Positions 46,238 through 55,424 are shown, counted from the stretch's first letter. The stretch is DNA of 64,000 nucleotides from SHZI01 sp964417725 (GCA_964417725.1 CAYQIV010000013.1:1-64000); one strand, 5' to 3'. Notes: generated by a model not told the origin, from the sequence alone. Translations and numbers: made by a program.

Positions 46238-48579
46238 GCGGGACCGACCTCGGCAGCCTGTCGATGCTCGAGTTGTTCCGCATGGATGCGGAAAGCCAGT
46301 TCCAGGCGTTGACGGCCGGGCTGCTGGCGCTGGAGCGCGACCCGCTGGCCGCAGACCAGCTCGAGGTCTGCATGCGGGCCGCCCATTCGCTCAAGGGGGC
46401 CGCGCGCATCATCGGCCTCGACCCCGGGGTCAAGGTCACGCATGCGATGGAGGACTGCTTCGTCGCGGCCCAGCGTGGCACCCTGCGGTTGCGGCAATCA
46501 CACATCGACGTGCTGCTCCAGGGTATCGATCTCCTGACGCGCCTCACGGAAAGTGCCGACGACGACCTCAACCTCGCGGCCGGCATGGCTGCCGGGGTCG
46601 ACGCCTACCTCGCGGCGCTGGCCGGCGCCATCGCCGCGGTCGAGCCGTCGCCGCCCGCCACACCACCGCCCGCAGACACACCGCCGCCCGTCGTCGTGCC
46701 GGTGACCGCCGCACAGGGGCCGCCGGTCGACCTCGCGCCGAGCGCAGCAGCGGCCGCCGCGCCGACGCCACCGGCACCCTCTCCCCCTCAAGGTGCGGGC
46801 CCGTCGCGCAGCGCCGAAGAACGTGACAATGCCAACCGTGCCCTGCGCGTGACGGCCACCAACCTCAACCGGCTGCTCGGGCTCGCCGGCGAGTCGCTCG
46901 TCGAGTCGCGCTGGCTCAAACCCTATGCGGAGTCGATGCTGCGCCTCAAGCGCATGCACGATGCGGCAGCGACGAGGCTCGACGACATGGCCGAACTGCT
47001 CGGCGGCGCCGTCACCGACCCGCGTGTTGCCGCGTCGCTGGGCGAGGTGCGCAGCCAGATCCATGAGTGCCATCGGCTGCTCGTGCAGAGACTGGCTGAA
47101 ATCGAGATGTTCGACGGCCGCTCCACCGACCTCGTCCACCGCCTCTACGACGCCGTGCTGGCCTGCCGGATGCGGCCATTCGCCGACGGTGTACGCAACC
47201 TGGCGAGGACGGTCCGTGACCTCGGCCGCTCGCTCGGCAAACAGGTACGCCTGGAGATCGTCGGCGAGGACACGCAGGTCGATCGCGATATCCTCGAGAA
47301 ACTCGAGGCACCCCTCGGCCATCTGCTGAGGAATGCCATCGACCATGGCATCGAGATGCCCGATGTCAGGGTCGCGGCGGGCAAGCCGGCCGAGGGCGTG
47401 ATCCGGCTCGAAGCCCGCCACAGCGCCGGCCTGCTGCAGATCACCCTCAGCGACGATGGCTGCGGCATCGAGCAGGGCCATCTGCGCGAGATCATCGTTG
47501 CGCGCGGCCTGACGACGGCGGAAATCGCCGGCCGGCTCGGCGAGGCCGAGGCGCTCGAGTTCCTGTTCCTGCCCGGCTTCTCCACCCGCGCGGCCGTGAC
47601 CGAGATTTCCGGTCGCGGTGTCGGCCTGGATGTCGTCCAGACCATGATTCGCCAGGTCCGCGGCACCGTCCGCGTCAACTCGCAGCCGGGCCACGGCACC
47701 AGCTTCCAGTTGCAGTTGCCGCTGACCCTCTCGGTGGTGCGTACCCTGCTGGTCGAAGTCGGTGGCGAGCCCTATGCCTTTCCGCTGGCGCACATCGTGC
47801 GCACGCTGAAGCTGCCCGCGGATGCCATCGAAGTCCTCGAAGGTCGCCAGTATTTCCAGCTCGAAGACCGGCCCGTGGGTCTCGTCGGTGCGCGGCAGCT
47901 GCTCGGCGGCGATGCTGCCCCGCCACCGGGCGACGACCTGCCGGTGCTCGTCATCGGCGATGCCGGTGCGACCTACGGATTGATTGCCGATCGATTCCTC
48001 GGCGAGCGTGAGCTGGTGGTCCAGCCGCTCGACCCGCGCTTCGGCAGGATCCAGGACATCGCTGCCGGTGCGCTGACGGAGAACGGGCTGCCGGTGCTCA
48101 TCGTCGATGTCGAGGACATGCTGCATTCCATCGACAAGATCCTCTCGGGCAGTCGCATCACCCGCATCGAGCAAGGCCAGGGCGGCGGCACCGGCAAGTC
48201 GCGCAAGCGCGTGCTGGTGGTCGACGACTCGCTGACGGTGCGCGAGCTCGAGCGCAAGCTGCTCGACCAGGCGGCCTACGAGGTCGATGTCGCGGTCGAC
48301 GGCATGGACGGCTGGAACGCCGTGCGTGCCGGCAATTTCGACCTCGTCGTCACCGACATCGACATGCCGCGCATGGACGGCATCGAACTGGTGGCGATGA
48401 TCAAGAAGGACCCGGGGCTGCGCAGCACTCCGGTGATGATCGTCTCTTACAAGGATCGCGAGGAGGACCGGCGCCGGGGTCTCGAGGCCGGCGCCGACTA
48501 CTACCTGACCAAGGCCAGCTTCCACGATGAAACCCTGCTGCGCGCGGTCGAGGACCTGATCGGCGAGGCCATGGCATGA
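46234..48579 (+). CDS. wspE: CheA-type hybrid kinase with receiver, WspE
   Basis: This 781-residue hybrid kinase starts with an HPt domain (phospho-acceptor His51 in RAAHSLKGAARIIG) and a long Pro/Ala linker (about 140-200). The dimerisation and HATPase regions follow (LLRNAIDHGIE, DDGCGIE, GRGVGLDVV), then a CheW-like domain and a C-terminal receiver with LVVTDIDMPRMDG. Single HPt and fused receiver match WspE. It phosphorylates WspR (output) and WspF (adaptation). The ATG overlaps the wspD stop. Confidence 0.93.
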   Translation: MSGTDLGSLSMLELFRMDAESQFQALTAGLLALERDPLAADQLEVCMRAAHSLKGAARIIGLDPGVKVTHAMEDCFVAAQRGTLRLRQSHIDVLLQGIDLLTRLTESADDDLNLAAGMAAGVDAYLAALAGAIAAVEPSPPATPPPADTPPPVVVPVTAAQGPPVDLAPSAAAAAAPTPPAPSPPQGAGPSRSAEERDNANRALRVTATNLNRLLGLAGESLVESRWLKPYAESMLRLKRMHDAAATRLDDMAELLGGAVTDPRVAASLGEVRSQIHECHRLLVQRLAEIEMFDGRSTDLVHRLYDAVLACRMRPFADGVRNLARTVRDLGRSLGKQVRLEIVGEDTQVDRDILEKLEAPLGHLLRNAIDHGIEMPDVRVAAGKPAEGVIRLEARHSAGLLQITLSDDGCGIEQGHLREIIVARGLTTAEIAGRLGEAEALEFLFLPGFSTRAAVTEISGRGVGLDVVQTMIRQVRGTVRVNSQPGHGTSFQLQLPLTLSVVRTLLVEVGGEPYAFPLAHIVRTLKLPADAIEVLEGRQYFQLEDRPVGLVGARQLLGGDAAPPPGDDLPVLVIGDAGATYGLIADRFLGERELVVQPLDPRFGRIQDIAAGALTENGLPVLIVDVEDMLHSIDKILSGSRITRIEQGQGGGTGKSRKRVLVVDDSLTVRELERKLLDQAAYEVDVAVDGMDGWNAVRAGNFDLVVTDIDMPRMDGIELVAMIKKDPGLRSTPVMIVSYKDREEDRRRGLEAGADYYLTKASFHDETLLRAVEDLIGEAMA

Positions 48580-49610
48580 GGATCGGTATCGTCAACGACC
48601 TGCCGATGGTGGCCGAGGCCCTGCGCCGCGTGGTCGCGTTGCGACCCGAGCACGAAGTCGTCTGGATCGCCAAGGACGGCGCACAGGCCGTGATGGCGTG
48701 TGCCCGCGACCGACCGGACCTCATCCTGATGGACCTGATCATGCCGGGCATGGACGGGGTCGAGGCGACGCGCCGCATCATGGCCGAGACGCCTTGCTCG
48801 ATCCTCATCGTGACCGCCGACGTCGGCATGAATGCCAGTGGCGTTTTCGAAGCCATGGGGCATGGTGCGCTGGATGCAATCGATACCCCCGTGCTCGACC
48901 ACCGGCATCCCGAAAACGGTGCGGCACCCCTGCTGGCCAAGCTCGATTGCATCGCCCGGCGCGTCGGGGCCGGTACCACGATCCTCCCGGCCATCCCGTC
49001 ACCCGCGGCGATGCCGGACCACGTTCCCCTCATCGCCATCGGTGCCTCCGCCGGTGGTCCCGGTGCGCTGGCCGGCGTGCTGTCGACATTGCCACGGGAT
49101 TTTCCGGCGTCGATCGTCATCGTCCAGCACATCGATGCGCGGTTCGCGACCGGTCTTGCCCATTGGCTCAGCCAGCAGTCGCCCAATCCGGTGCGGCTCG
49201 CCGAGGCTGGCGAGCGTCCTGCGGCCGGTGCCGTGCTGCTTGCCCGCGGCGACCAGCACCTGTGTTTGGGTCATACCGGCCGACTGGGGTACACGAGTGA
49301 ACCCCGCGCGCACGCCTACCGCCCCTCGATCGACGTGTTTTTCGCCAGCCTCTGCCAGCACTGGCGACATGCGGCGGTCGGTGTGCTGCTCACCGGCATG
49401 GGCAAGGATGGTGCAGCAGGTCTCAAGGCCCTGCGCGACCAGGGGCACCACACGCTTGCGCAGGATGAAGCCACGAGCACCGTCTATGGCATGCCGAAAG
49501 CTGCCGCGCGGCTGAACGCCGCCACCGAGATCCTGCCGCTGGCGCGCATCGCGCCCAGACTCGCCACCCTCGTCGCACGGCCGGGTCCATCGCGGGTGGC
49601 ATCCCGATGA
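48576..49610 (+). CDS. wspF: CheB-type methylesterase WspF
   Basis: This 344-residue protein has a receiver domain (Asp53 in LMDLIMPG) and a methylesterase domain with catalytic triad Ser158 (IGASAGG), His185 (VQHID) and Asp278 (GMGKDG). It removes methyl groups from WspA and damps the pathway; loss of WspF in Pseudomonas gives constitutive c-di-GMP production. All active-site residues are present, so the brake appears functional. Overlaps of four bases join it to wspE and wspR. Confidence 0.93.
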   Translation: MRIGIVNDLPMVAEALRRVVALRPEHEVVWIAKDGAQAVMACARDRPDLILMDLIMPGMDGVEATRRIMAETPCSILIVTADVGMNASGVFEAMGHGALDAIDTPVLDHRHPENGAAPLLAKLDCIARRVGAGTTILPAIPSPAAMPDHVPLIAIGASAGGPGALAGVLSTLPRDFPASIVIVQHIDARFATGLAHWLSQQSPNPVRLAEAGERPAAGAVLLARGDQHLCLGHTGRLGYTSEPRAHAYRPSIDVFFASLCQHWRHAAVGVLLTGMGKDGAAGLKALRDQGHHTLAQDEATSTVYGMPKAAARLNAATEILPLARIAPRLATLVARPGPSRVASR

Positions 49611-50668
49611 GCAGCGAACCCGGGGAAGCGGCCGCGGTGCCGACCGGATCCTGGGCAGCCAGGGTCCTGCTGGTCGATGACCAGGTCATGGTCGGCGAGG
49701 CGGTCCGGCGCGCCCTGCAGTCGCAGGCCGACATCGCCTTCCACTATTGCGGCCAGGCATTGCAGGCCATCGCGGCAGCCGAATCGTTCCGGCCGACGAT
49801 CATCCTGCAGGACCTCGTCATGCCGGAGCTCGACGGCTTGATACTGCTGCGTCAGTACCGCGCCAATCCCGACACCTGCGACATCCCCATCGTCATGCTG
49901 TCGACCAAGGAAGAACCGGCGGTGAAGAGCGAAGCCTTCGGTCTCGGTGCCAGCGACTACCTGATCAAGATCCCCGACCCCATCGAACTGATTGCGCGCA
50001 TCCGCCATCACTCGAAGGCCTATCTGAACCAGCTGCAACGCGATGCCGCCTACCGCGCCCTGCACGAGAGCCAGCAGAAGCTCAAGGAGATCAACGCCGA
50101 GCTGCAGCGGCTGACCCACGTCGATGGCCTGACCGGCCTCAGCAACCGCCGCTACTTCAACGAGTTCATCGAGATGCAGTGGAAGCTCGCGATCCGCGAG
50201 CAGAGCCCGTTCTCGATCCTCATGATCGATGTCGATAACTTCAAGGCCTACAACGACACCTATGGCCACCTCGCGGGAGACGAGGTCCTCAAGCGCGTGG
50301 CCGGCGCGGTGCACGACAGTTTCGCCCGACCGACGGACCTCACCGCCCGTTTCGGCGGCGAGGAGTTTTCGGTGATCTTGCCCGCGACGCCGGCGGCAGC
50401 CCTGCCCGCCCTGGCGGAGAAGCTGCGTGCCGCTGTCGCCGCGCTGCAGATTCCCCACAGCGGTGCGACGGCCGCGGCACACGTCACGGTCAGTGTCGGT
50501 GGTGCCACGCTTGTCCCGGCACTGGGCGCGGCCTGGGTCGACCTCATCCAGGCGGCCGACGAGGCGCTCTACGAGGCCAAGGAAACGGGCCGGAATCGCG
50601 TCGTGACGTGCGCCGCACCGTCGGTCGGCAACCCCGCCGGTGTCACTGCGGGTGTCGCCGCGGGGTGA
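49607..50668 (+). CDS. wspR: REC-GGDEF diguanylate cyclase WspR
   Basis: This 353-residue response regulator has a receiver (phospho-acceptor Asp69 in LQDLVMPE), a coiled-coil linker (SQQKLKEINAELQRL) and a GGDEF domain with GGEEF at 250-254. The RxxD inhibitory site is intact (RPTD, 241-244), as is DVDNFKAYND. Phosphorylation by WspE triggers cyclic-di-GMP synthesis, which promotes biofilm behaviour. It closes the wsp operon and ends convergently with the methyltransferase gene, 17 bp apart. Confidence 0.93.
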   Translation: MSSEPGEAAAVPTGSWAARVLLVDDQVMVGEAVRRALQSQADIAFHYCGQALQAIAAAESFRPTIILQDLVMPELDGLILLRQYRANPDTCDIPIVMLSTKEEPAVKSEAFGLGASDYLIKIPDPIELIARIRHHSKAYLNQLQRDAAYRALHESQQKLKEINAELQRLTHVDGLTGLSNRRYFNEFIEMQWKLAIREQSPFSILMIDVDNFKAYNDTYGHLAGDEVLKRVAGAVHDSFARPTDLTARFGGEEFSVILPATPAAALPALAEKLRAAVAALQIPHSGATAAAHVTVSVGGATLVPALGAAWVDLIQAADEALYEAKETGRNRVVTCAAPSVGNPAGVTAGVAAG

Positions 50669-50685
50669 GCCGTGCGTGGCAGGCC

Positions 50686-51366
50686 TCAGTCGGGCCGGTA
50701 GACCGCGTATTCCATGCCGTCGCCGAAACGCAGCGTCACCGAATGGAAGCCGTGGTCGCCTGACTTGAGCCAGACGAGGAAGTCGCCGAGGCTGGTGCGG
50801 AAGCTGTTGACGTTGTCAGCGATGACGACCGCACCGGGGCGCAGCGCCGGGGTCAGTTGCCGGAGCAGTGGCAGGTAGAGCACCTTCCAGCCGTCCATGA
50901 AGACCATGTCGACGGGCGCTTCGATGTCGCGCAGCGTCTCCATGGCATCGCCGAGGCGCACCTCGGCGACCGCAGCCAGGCCGGCCTCGGCGAGGTGGGC
51001 CTGCGCGCGGCGGTGCTTGCCCGGCTCGATCTCGGTGCCGACGACCCGTCCGCCGCCGTTGTCCTGTACCGCTGCGGCAAGGTAGATCGTCGAGAGACCG
51101 AAAGAGGTGCCGAACTCGACGATGCGCCGTGCACCGAGCGCCCGGGCGGTAATGTAGAGGAAGCGCCCCTTGTCCGGCGATACCGGCATGTAGATGTCAC
51201 CGGCCACCGCCGGCGTGATCGTCTGGTGCATCGACCGGCCGCGCAGCAGGCCGGCGACGTAGCGTGGCGTGATGCCGATGAACTTTTTCCAGTCGCCGCG
51301 CGCCTCGCGATGCAGGCGTTCCAGTGTGGCCTTGACCCGGGGCGACTGCAGGCTGTCGTGGGGCAT
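50686..51366 (-). CDS. Class I SAM-dependent O-methyltransferase
   Basis: This 226-residue protein resembles the small-molecule O-methyltransferase (methyltransf_24/3) group. SAM motif I is VEFGTSFGLSTIYLA, motif II VVGTEIEPGKHRRA, and VDMVFMDGWKVLYLP holds the acidic residue pair. The substrate is unknown. It starts 29 bp after the stop of the esterase gene on the same strand, so the two may form an operon. Confidence 0.78.
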   Translation of the reverse strand: MPHDSLQSPRVKATLERLHREARGDWKKFIGITPRYVAGLLRGRSMHQTITPAVAGDIYMPVSPDKGRFLYITARALGARRIVEFGTSFGLSTIYLAAAVQDNGGGRVVGTEIEPGKHRRAQAHLAEAGLAAVAEVRLGDAMETLRDIEAPVDMVFMDGWKVLYLPLLRQLTPALRPGAVVIADNVNSFRTSLGDFLVWLKSGDHGFHSVTLRFGDGMEYAVYRPD

Positions 51367-51395
51367 GGTCTCACCCGGTATCGGCGCGGGGCGAC

Positions 51396-52358
51396 TCAAC
51401 GCCGCTGCCGGCGGAAGAAGTTCCAGATCACGTCGTTGGCCTCGATGGCCTGCGAGGGCTGCTTGCCACGCACCGCCTTGCCGCCGGGCCAGGAATGACC
51501 GCCTGTCTCGGTGACGACCCGTGCCACTTCGGCGTCGTGGCGCGGCGAGGTGTAGAGGTCCATCTGCGCGCCGGGCACGTCGAGGACGCGCCGCGGTGGC
51601 GGTTCGAGGCCGTTTCTCGCCAGCCAGCCGGCGATGGTGACGTCGACCGAGGTGAAGTCCGTCACCTTCGATGTGTCGCGGAAGGCGTCCTTGCCCGCGC
51701 CGCCCCCGAACAGCACGTGCGTGTCGTCCCGGGCGTGGATGTGCATGACGGATATCGGCCGTGTCGGCCGGCACACCGTCGTGTTGTCGGTACCCGCCAC
51801 CGCCGCGACCGCTGCGAAGGTCTCCGCCATCTCGCAGGCCAGGCGATGCGCCATCATGCCGCCGTTGGACATGCCCGTGGCGTAGATCCGTGTTTCATCG
51901 ATGGCGACCCGGCGGCGGATGTCGGCGATCACCTGCTTGACGTAGGCCACGTCATCGATATCCCGGTCGCGAGCGAAACCGCAGCACTTGCCGGCATTCC
52001 ACGTCGCCAGGCGCTGGCGCGGCAAACGGCTCGAACCGTTGGGAAAGGCGACGATGAAGCCTTCACGGTCGGCGGTCTCGGGCCAGCCGTAGGCCGCCGC
52101 GGCCTGGGTCATGTCGCCGCCGCCGCCGTGGAAAAACAGCACCAGCGGCCGCGGGCCGGGCTGCCTGGCTGCCTGGGGCACGTGAAGCAGGTACTTGCGC
52201 CCGCCGTCGAGGGTATGGGTTGTGGCCGCCGTGGCCCGGTCCCTGGCCGGCACGGCGGTTGCGTGCAGCGCAAGGCAGAGGGCCAGGACCACCCAGGCGG
52301 CGCGCCACTCGCCGAGGGAGGTGAAGGCGCAAACGCGCGACATGAAATGGTATGGCAT
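51396..52358 (-). CDS. Secreted alpha/beta-hydrolase of the PHB depolymerase/LpqC esterase family
   Basis: This 320-residue protein has an N-terminal export signal (hydrophobic stretch about 20-38). The catalytic serine is Ser164 in GMSNGG, the oxyanion segment is VLFFHGGGGDM, and the candidate His lies in ETGGHSWPGG. NAGKCCG carries the cysteine pair typical of LpqC/feruloyl esterase-like proteins. The substrate could be polyhydroxybutyrate oligomers, feruloyl or acetyl esters; sequence alone does not decide. Confidence 0.8.
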   Translation of the reverse strand: MPYHFMSRVCAFTSLGEWRAAWVVLALCLALHATAVPARDRATAATTHTLDGGRKYLLHVPQAARQPGPRPLVLFFHGGGGDMTQAAAAYGWPETADREGFIVAFPNGSSRLPRQRLATWNAGKCCGFARDRDIDDVAYVKQVIADIRRRVAIDETRIYATGMSNGGMMAHRLACEMAETFAAVAAVAGTDNTTVCRPTRPISVMHIHARDDTHVLFGGGAGKDAFRDTSKVTDFTSVDVTIAGWLARNGLEPPPRRVLDVPGAQMDLYTSPRHDAEVARVVTETGGHSWPGGKAVRGKQPSQAIEANDVIWNFFRRQRR

Positions 52359-52391
52359 GAGCGCTCCGCTGTCCTGAGGGGCAAGCGCAGT

Positions 52392-52544
52392 CTACTGCGT
52401 TTCACCGACGACGCGGACCGCGGTGATTTCAAGCAGCGGCCCGGGCAGGTTGGCCGCTCCGCCATGTTCGACGGTCCTGTCGTCGACGACACGGTCGACA
52501 TTGACGCTGCTGAATGCCACGGCCTTGCCGGTCGCCCATGTCAT
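52392..52544 (-). CDS. Small 50-residue protein coupled to the dihydroorotate dehydrogenase gene
   Basis: This short frame (MTWATGKAVAFSSVNVDRVV ... ITAVRVVGETQ) starts with an ATG that overlaps the stop of the upstream dehydrogenase gene as ATGA, which suggests translational coupling. I do not recognise the sequence. No signal peptide or membrane segment is seen. It may be a real small protein or a chance frame. Confidence 0.35.
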   Translation of the reverse strand: MTWATGKAVAFSSVNVDRVVDDRTVEHGGAANLPGPLLEITAVRVVGETQ

Positions 52545-53509
52545 CCTTGCCGCACCAGGCTGCCGACGATCTCGCCGACAGTCGCGTGGCCGTGCCGGCG
52601 CAGGTAGTCGGCGATGCCGGTGTTGATGGTGCGGCAGACGAGCGGGTCGTAGAACAGCGCGGTGCCGATACCGACGGCAACGGCACCGGCGATGAGGAAC
52701 TCGAGGGCATCGTGTGCGGTCTGGATGCCACCCTGGCCGATGATGGGAATGCCGTGGCGCTTCGTTTCCTGGTAGACCTGATGGACGCGCAGCAGGGCGA
52801 TGGGCTTGATCGCCGGGCCCGACAGGCCGCCCTGGCCGTTGGCCAGCACGGGCGTGCGGCGCTCGATGTCGATGGCCATGCCGGTGACGGTGTTGATGAC
52901 GGCAAATGCATCGCTGCCGGCATCGATGCAGCGCCTCGCGCACTCGGCGATGTCGGTCTGGTTGGGCGACAGCTTGGTGATCAGGGGCTTGCCCGTCACC
53001 GCCCGGCAGGCGGCGACGACGCGGGCCGAGGAGTCCGGGTGGTTGCCAAAGCTGATGCCGCCTTCCTTGACGTTCGGACAGGAGATGTTGATCTCCAGCG
53101 CATCGATGGGCGAGTCGTTGAAGCGCCGGCAGACCTCGGCGTATTCCTCGACCGTCGAGCCGCAGACGTTGGCGATGAAGCGCGTCTCGTCGAAGTCGAG
53201 CTGCGGGAGGATGTCGCGGACCACGACATCGACGCCGGGGTTCTGCAGGCCGATGGCGTTGAGCAGGCCCATCGGCGTTTCGCACAGGCGGTGGGGCTCG
53301 TTGCCCAGACGCGGCGCCAGGGTCGTGCCCTTGAGCACCACGGCGCCAGCATCGCGGTTGGAGAACCCGGCGACACGGGTGTATTCCTCGCCAAAGCCAA
53401 CGCAGCCCGACAGCAGTACGATCGGCGAGCGCAATGCGAGCCCGCAGAACGGGGTCGCCAGCTGCGTGTCGTCGGATGACCGGCCGGGGTCGGGACGGGG
53501 CGGGTTCAT
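52541..53509 (-). CDS. pyrD: Dihydroorotate dehydrogenase, class 1B-type catalytic subunit
   Basis: This 322-residue FMN protein matches the NAD-linked class 1B PyrD: PRLGNEPHRLCETPMGLLNAIGLQNPG, then NISCPNVKEGG with the catalytic base Cys144 in place of the serine of class 2 enzymes. GGLSGPAIKPIAL and IGQGGI bind FMN. It oxidises dihydroorotate in pyrimidine synthesis. Class 1B enzymes normally need PyrK, not found nearby. It lies 64 bp downstream of gpsA on the same strand. Confidence 0.85.
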   Translation of the reverse strand: MNPPRPDPGRSSDDTQLATPFCGLALRSPIVLLSGCVGFGEEYTRVAGFSNRDAGAVVLKGTTLAPRLGNEPHRLCETPMGLLNAIGLQNPGVDVVVRDILPQLDFDETRFIANVCGSTVEEYAEVCRRFNDSPIDALEINISCPNVKEGGISFGNHPDSSARVVAACRAVTGKPLITKLSPNQTDIAECARRCIDAGSDAFAVINTVTGMAIDIERRTPVLANGQGGLSGPAIKPIALLRVHQVYQETKRHGIPIIGQGGIQTAHDALEFLIAGAVAVGIGTALFYDPLVCRTINTGIADYLRRHGHATVGEIVGSLVRQG

Positions 53510-53573
53510 CGCCCGTGTCCCGGGTGGAGCGGCGCGCCGGCGGATGACACCCCGTGGGTGGTGGTCTCGGGTC

Positions 53574-54599
53574 TCACAGGTCGAGCTCCGATTCAGGTTT
53601 CAGTGAGCGGCTCATCAGGATGCGCACCGCCTCGTCCGGCGAGGCGCCGGCATAGAGGATGCGCTGGACCTGTTCGCAGATCGGCATCTCGAGACCGAGG
53701 CGCGTGGCGACGTCGTGCACCGCGCCGGCAGCATAGACGCCTTCGACCACCTGGCCAATGTCGCGCACCGCGTCGGCCAGCGGCATGCCCTTCGCCAGCA
53801 TCAGGCCGAGGCGGCGGTTGCGCGACTGGTCGTCGGTACAGGTGAGGACGAGGTCACCCATGCCGGAGAGGCCCATGAAGGTTTCGGCACGGGCGCCGAG
53901 CGCGATGCCGAGGCGCGTCATCTCGAGCAGCCCGCGCGTGATCAGCGCGATGCGGGTGTTGGCGCCGAAGCCGAGGCCGTCGGAAATGCCGGCGCCGATG
54001 GCCAGTACGTTCTTGACCCCGCCGCCGACCTCGACGCCGGTCATGTCGTTCGAGGTGTAGGCGCGGAACTGTGCGTCGGAGAAGCGCCGGGCGAGGTCGG
54101 CCGCGAAAGTTGCCGAGGTCGCGGCGACCGTCATCGCCGTTGGCAGGCCGAGGCCGACCTCGGTGGCGAAGGTCGGGCCGCTGACCACGGCGAGGTCACG
54201 GTCCGCGCCGAGTTCCTCGCGCGCCACCTCGTGGGGCAGTGCCCCGGAGCCCTGCTCGAAGCCCTTGGTCGCCCAGGCGATGCGGCTTTCCGGGCGGAGC
54301 TGCGGCATCAGCCCGGCCAGCGTGGCACGGAAGGCGTGGCTGGGCACACACACCAGCAGGTCGCGGTGCGTGGCCGCCACCCCGGCGAGATCGCCATCGA
54401 TGTCAAGGGTGTCGGGGAAGCGGACCCCGGGCAGGTAGCGCGTGTTGCAGCGCTGGCCCGACATGTCCTCGAGGTGGCTGCGGCTGCGTCCCCACAGGGT
54501 CGCGCCATGCCCGCCGCGCGCCAGTTGCACGGCGAGCGCGGTGCCCCAGGAGCCGGCACCGATGACGGCGATATCACGGATGCCGGGCTGCGCCTTCAC
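53574..54599 (-). CDS. gpsA: Glycerol-3-phosphate dehydrogenase [NAD(P)+]
   Basis: This 341-residue enzyme makes sn-glycerol-3-phosphate for phospholipids from dihydroxyacetone phosphate. The nucleotide motif is GAGSWGTALA (from residue 14), and VSGPTFATEV and GGGVKNVLAIGAG (with the catalytic lysine) are family hallmarks. The start is GTG at 54599. It follows secB with a 15 bp spacer, as in many gammaproteobacteria. Confidence 0.95.
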   Translation of the reverse strand: MKAQPGIRDIAVIGAGSWGTALAVQLARGGHGATLWGRSRSHLEDMSGQRCNTRYLPGVRFPDTLDIDGDLAGVAATHRDLLVCVPSHAFRATLAGLMPQLRPESRIAWATKGFEQGSGALPHEVAREELGADRDLAVVSGPTFATEVGLGLPTAMTVAATSATFAADLARRFSDAQFRAYTSNDMTGVEVGGGVKNVLAIGAGISDGLGFGANTRIALITRGLLEMTRLGIALGARAETFMGLSGMGDLVLTCTDDQSRNRRLGLMLAKGMPLADAVRDIGQVVEGVYAAGAVHDVATRLGLEMPICEQVQRILYAGASPDEAVRILMSRSLKPESELDL

Positions 54600-54614
54600 G
54601 GCCTTGCCGGCGGC

Positions 54615-55121
54615 CTAGGCGTTGGCCGCTGCGGCGCCACCGGCCTGCTGCTGGTTGAAGAGGGTGGCAAAGTCGATCGGCTGGAGCACCAGGGGTGGCA
54701 GGCCACCCCGCTGTACGAGGTCGGAGACCGCTTCACGCGCATAGGGGAACAGGGCGTTGGCACAGGCGATGCCGATGATGGCGCGCGTCTCGCTTTCCGG
54801 GAAGCCGCTGATCTGGAACATCCCGGCCTGTTCGAGCTCGATGAGGAAGATCGTCCGTTCGCCGACGACGGCCTGCACGCTGATGTGCAGCACCACCTCG
54901 ACCAGCCCCTGGTTGATGTTGCTGTGGCTGGTGCGCAGGTTGAGCTTGATCTCCGGCTCGCCCATCTTCTCGATGAAGATCGCCGGCGCGTTGGGTGACT
55001 CGAGCGAGATGTCCTTGACGTAGATGCGGTGCAGGGCGAACTGACGGTTGCCGGCCATGTCGCTGCCGTTGCTGCTGCCATTGCCATTGCTGTTGCCGGG
55101 GGGTGCCGTCGGGTCTGCCAT
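54615..55121 (-). CDS. secB: Protein-export chaperone SecB
   Basis: This 168-residue tetrameric chaperone keeps preproteins unfolded for SecA. After an Asn/Gly/Ser-rich N-terminal tail come FALHRIYVKDISLESPNAP and FPYAREAVSDLVQRGGLPPL, both diagnostic of SecB. It is encoded between grxC and gpsA, the usual order. Confidence 0.96.
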   Translation of the reverse strand: MADPTAPPGNSNGNGSSNGSDMAGNRQFALHRIYVKDISLESPNAPAIFIEKMGEPEIKLNLRTSHSNINQGLVEVVLHISVQAVVGERTIFLIELEQAGMFQISGFPESETRAIIGIACANALFPYAREAVSDLVQRGGLPPLVLQPIDFATLFNQQQAGGAAAANA

Positions 55122-55156
55122 GGGGAATTCCTCGTGTGTTTCGGGGCCGGGCCGCG

Positions 55157-55414
55157 TTACCGCCCCAGCAGGGGATCAAGCCGGCCGCTCCTGTCGAGCG
55201 CGGCCATGTCGTCGTAGCCGCCGACGTGTGTGTCGCCGATGAAGATCTGCGGCACCGTGCGCCGCCCGCTGCGTGTTTCCATCTCTTCGCGCCGCGCCGG
55301 CACGGCGCCGATGTCGATCTCGGTGTAGTCGACGCCCTTGCCGGCCAGCAGGGCGCGTGCCGCCGCGCAATACGGGCAGGTGCGCGTGGTGTACATGACG
55401 ACCGTCGCGGCCAT
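55157..55414 (-). CDS. grxC: Glutaredoxin 3
   Basis: This 85-residue dithiol glutaredoxin has the active site CPYC (Cys13, Cys16), the TVPQIFI cis-proline segment and GGYDDMAALDR at the glutathione site. It reduces disulfides with glutathione. It lies 10 bp downstream of the rhodanese gene and 35 bp before secB in the same operon. Confidence 0.95.
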   Translation of the reverse strand: MAATVVMYTTRTCPYCAAARALLAGKGVDYTEIDIGAVPARREEMETRSGRRTVPQIFIGDTHVGGYDDMAALDRSGRLDPLLGR

Positions 55415-55424
55415 GGCCAGCGTG

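Noticed and set aside
46498..48525. 675-codon frame antisense to wspE
   Set aside because: WspE domains are complete on the plus strand; the antisense product has no motifs.
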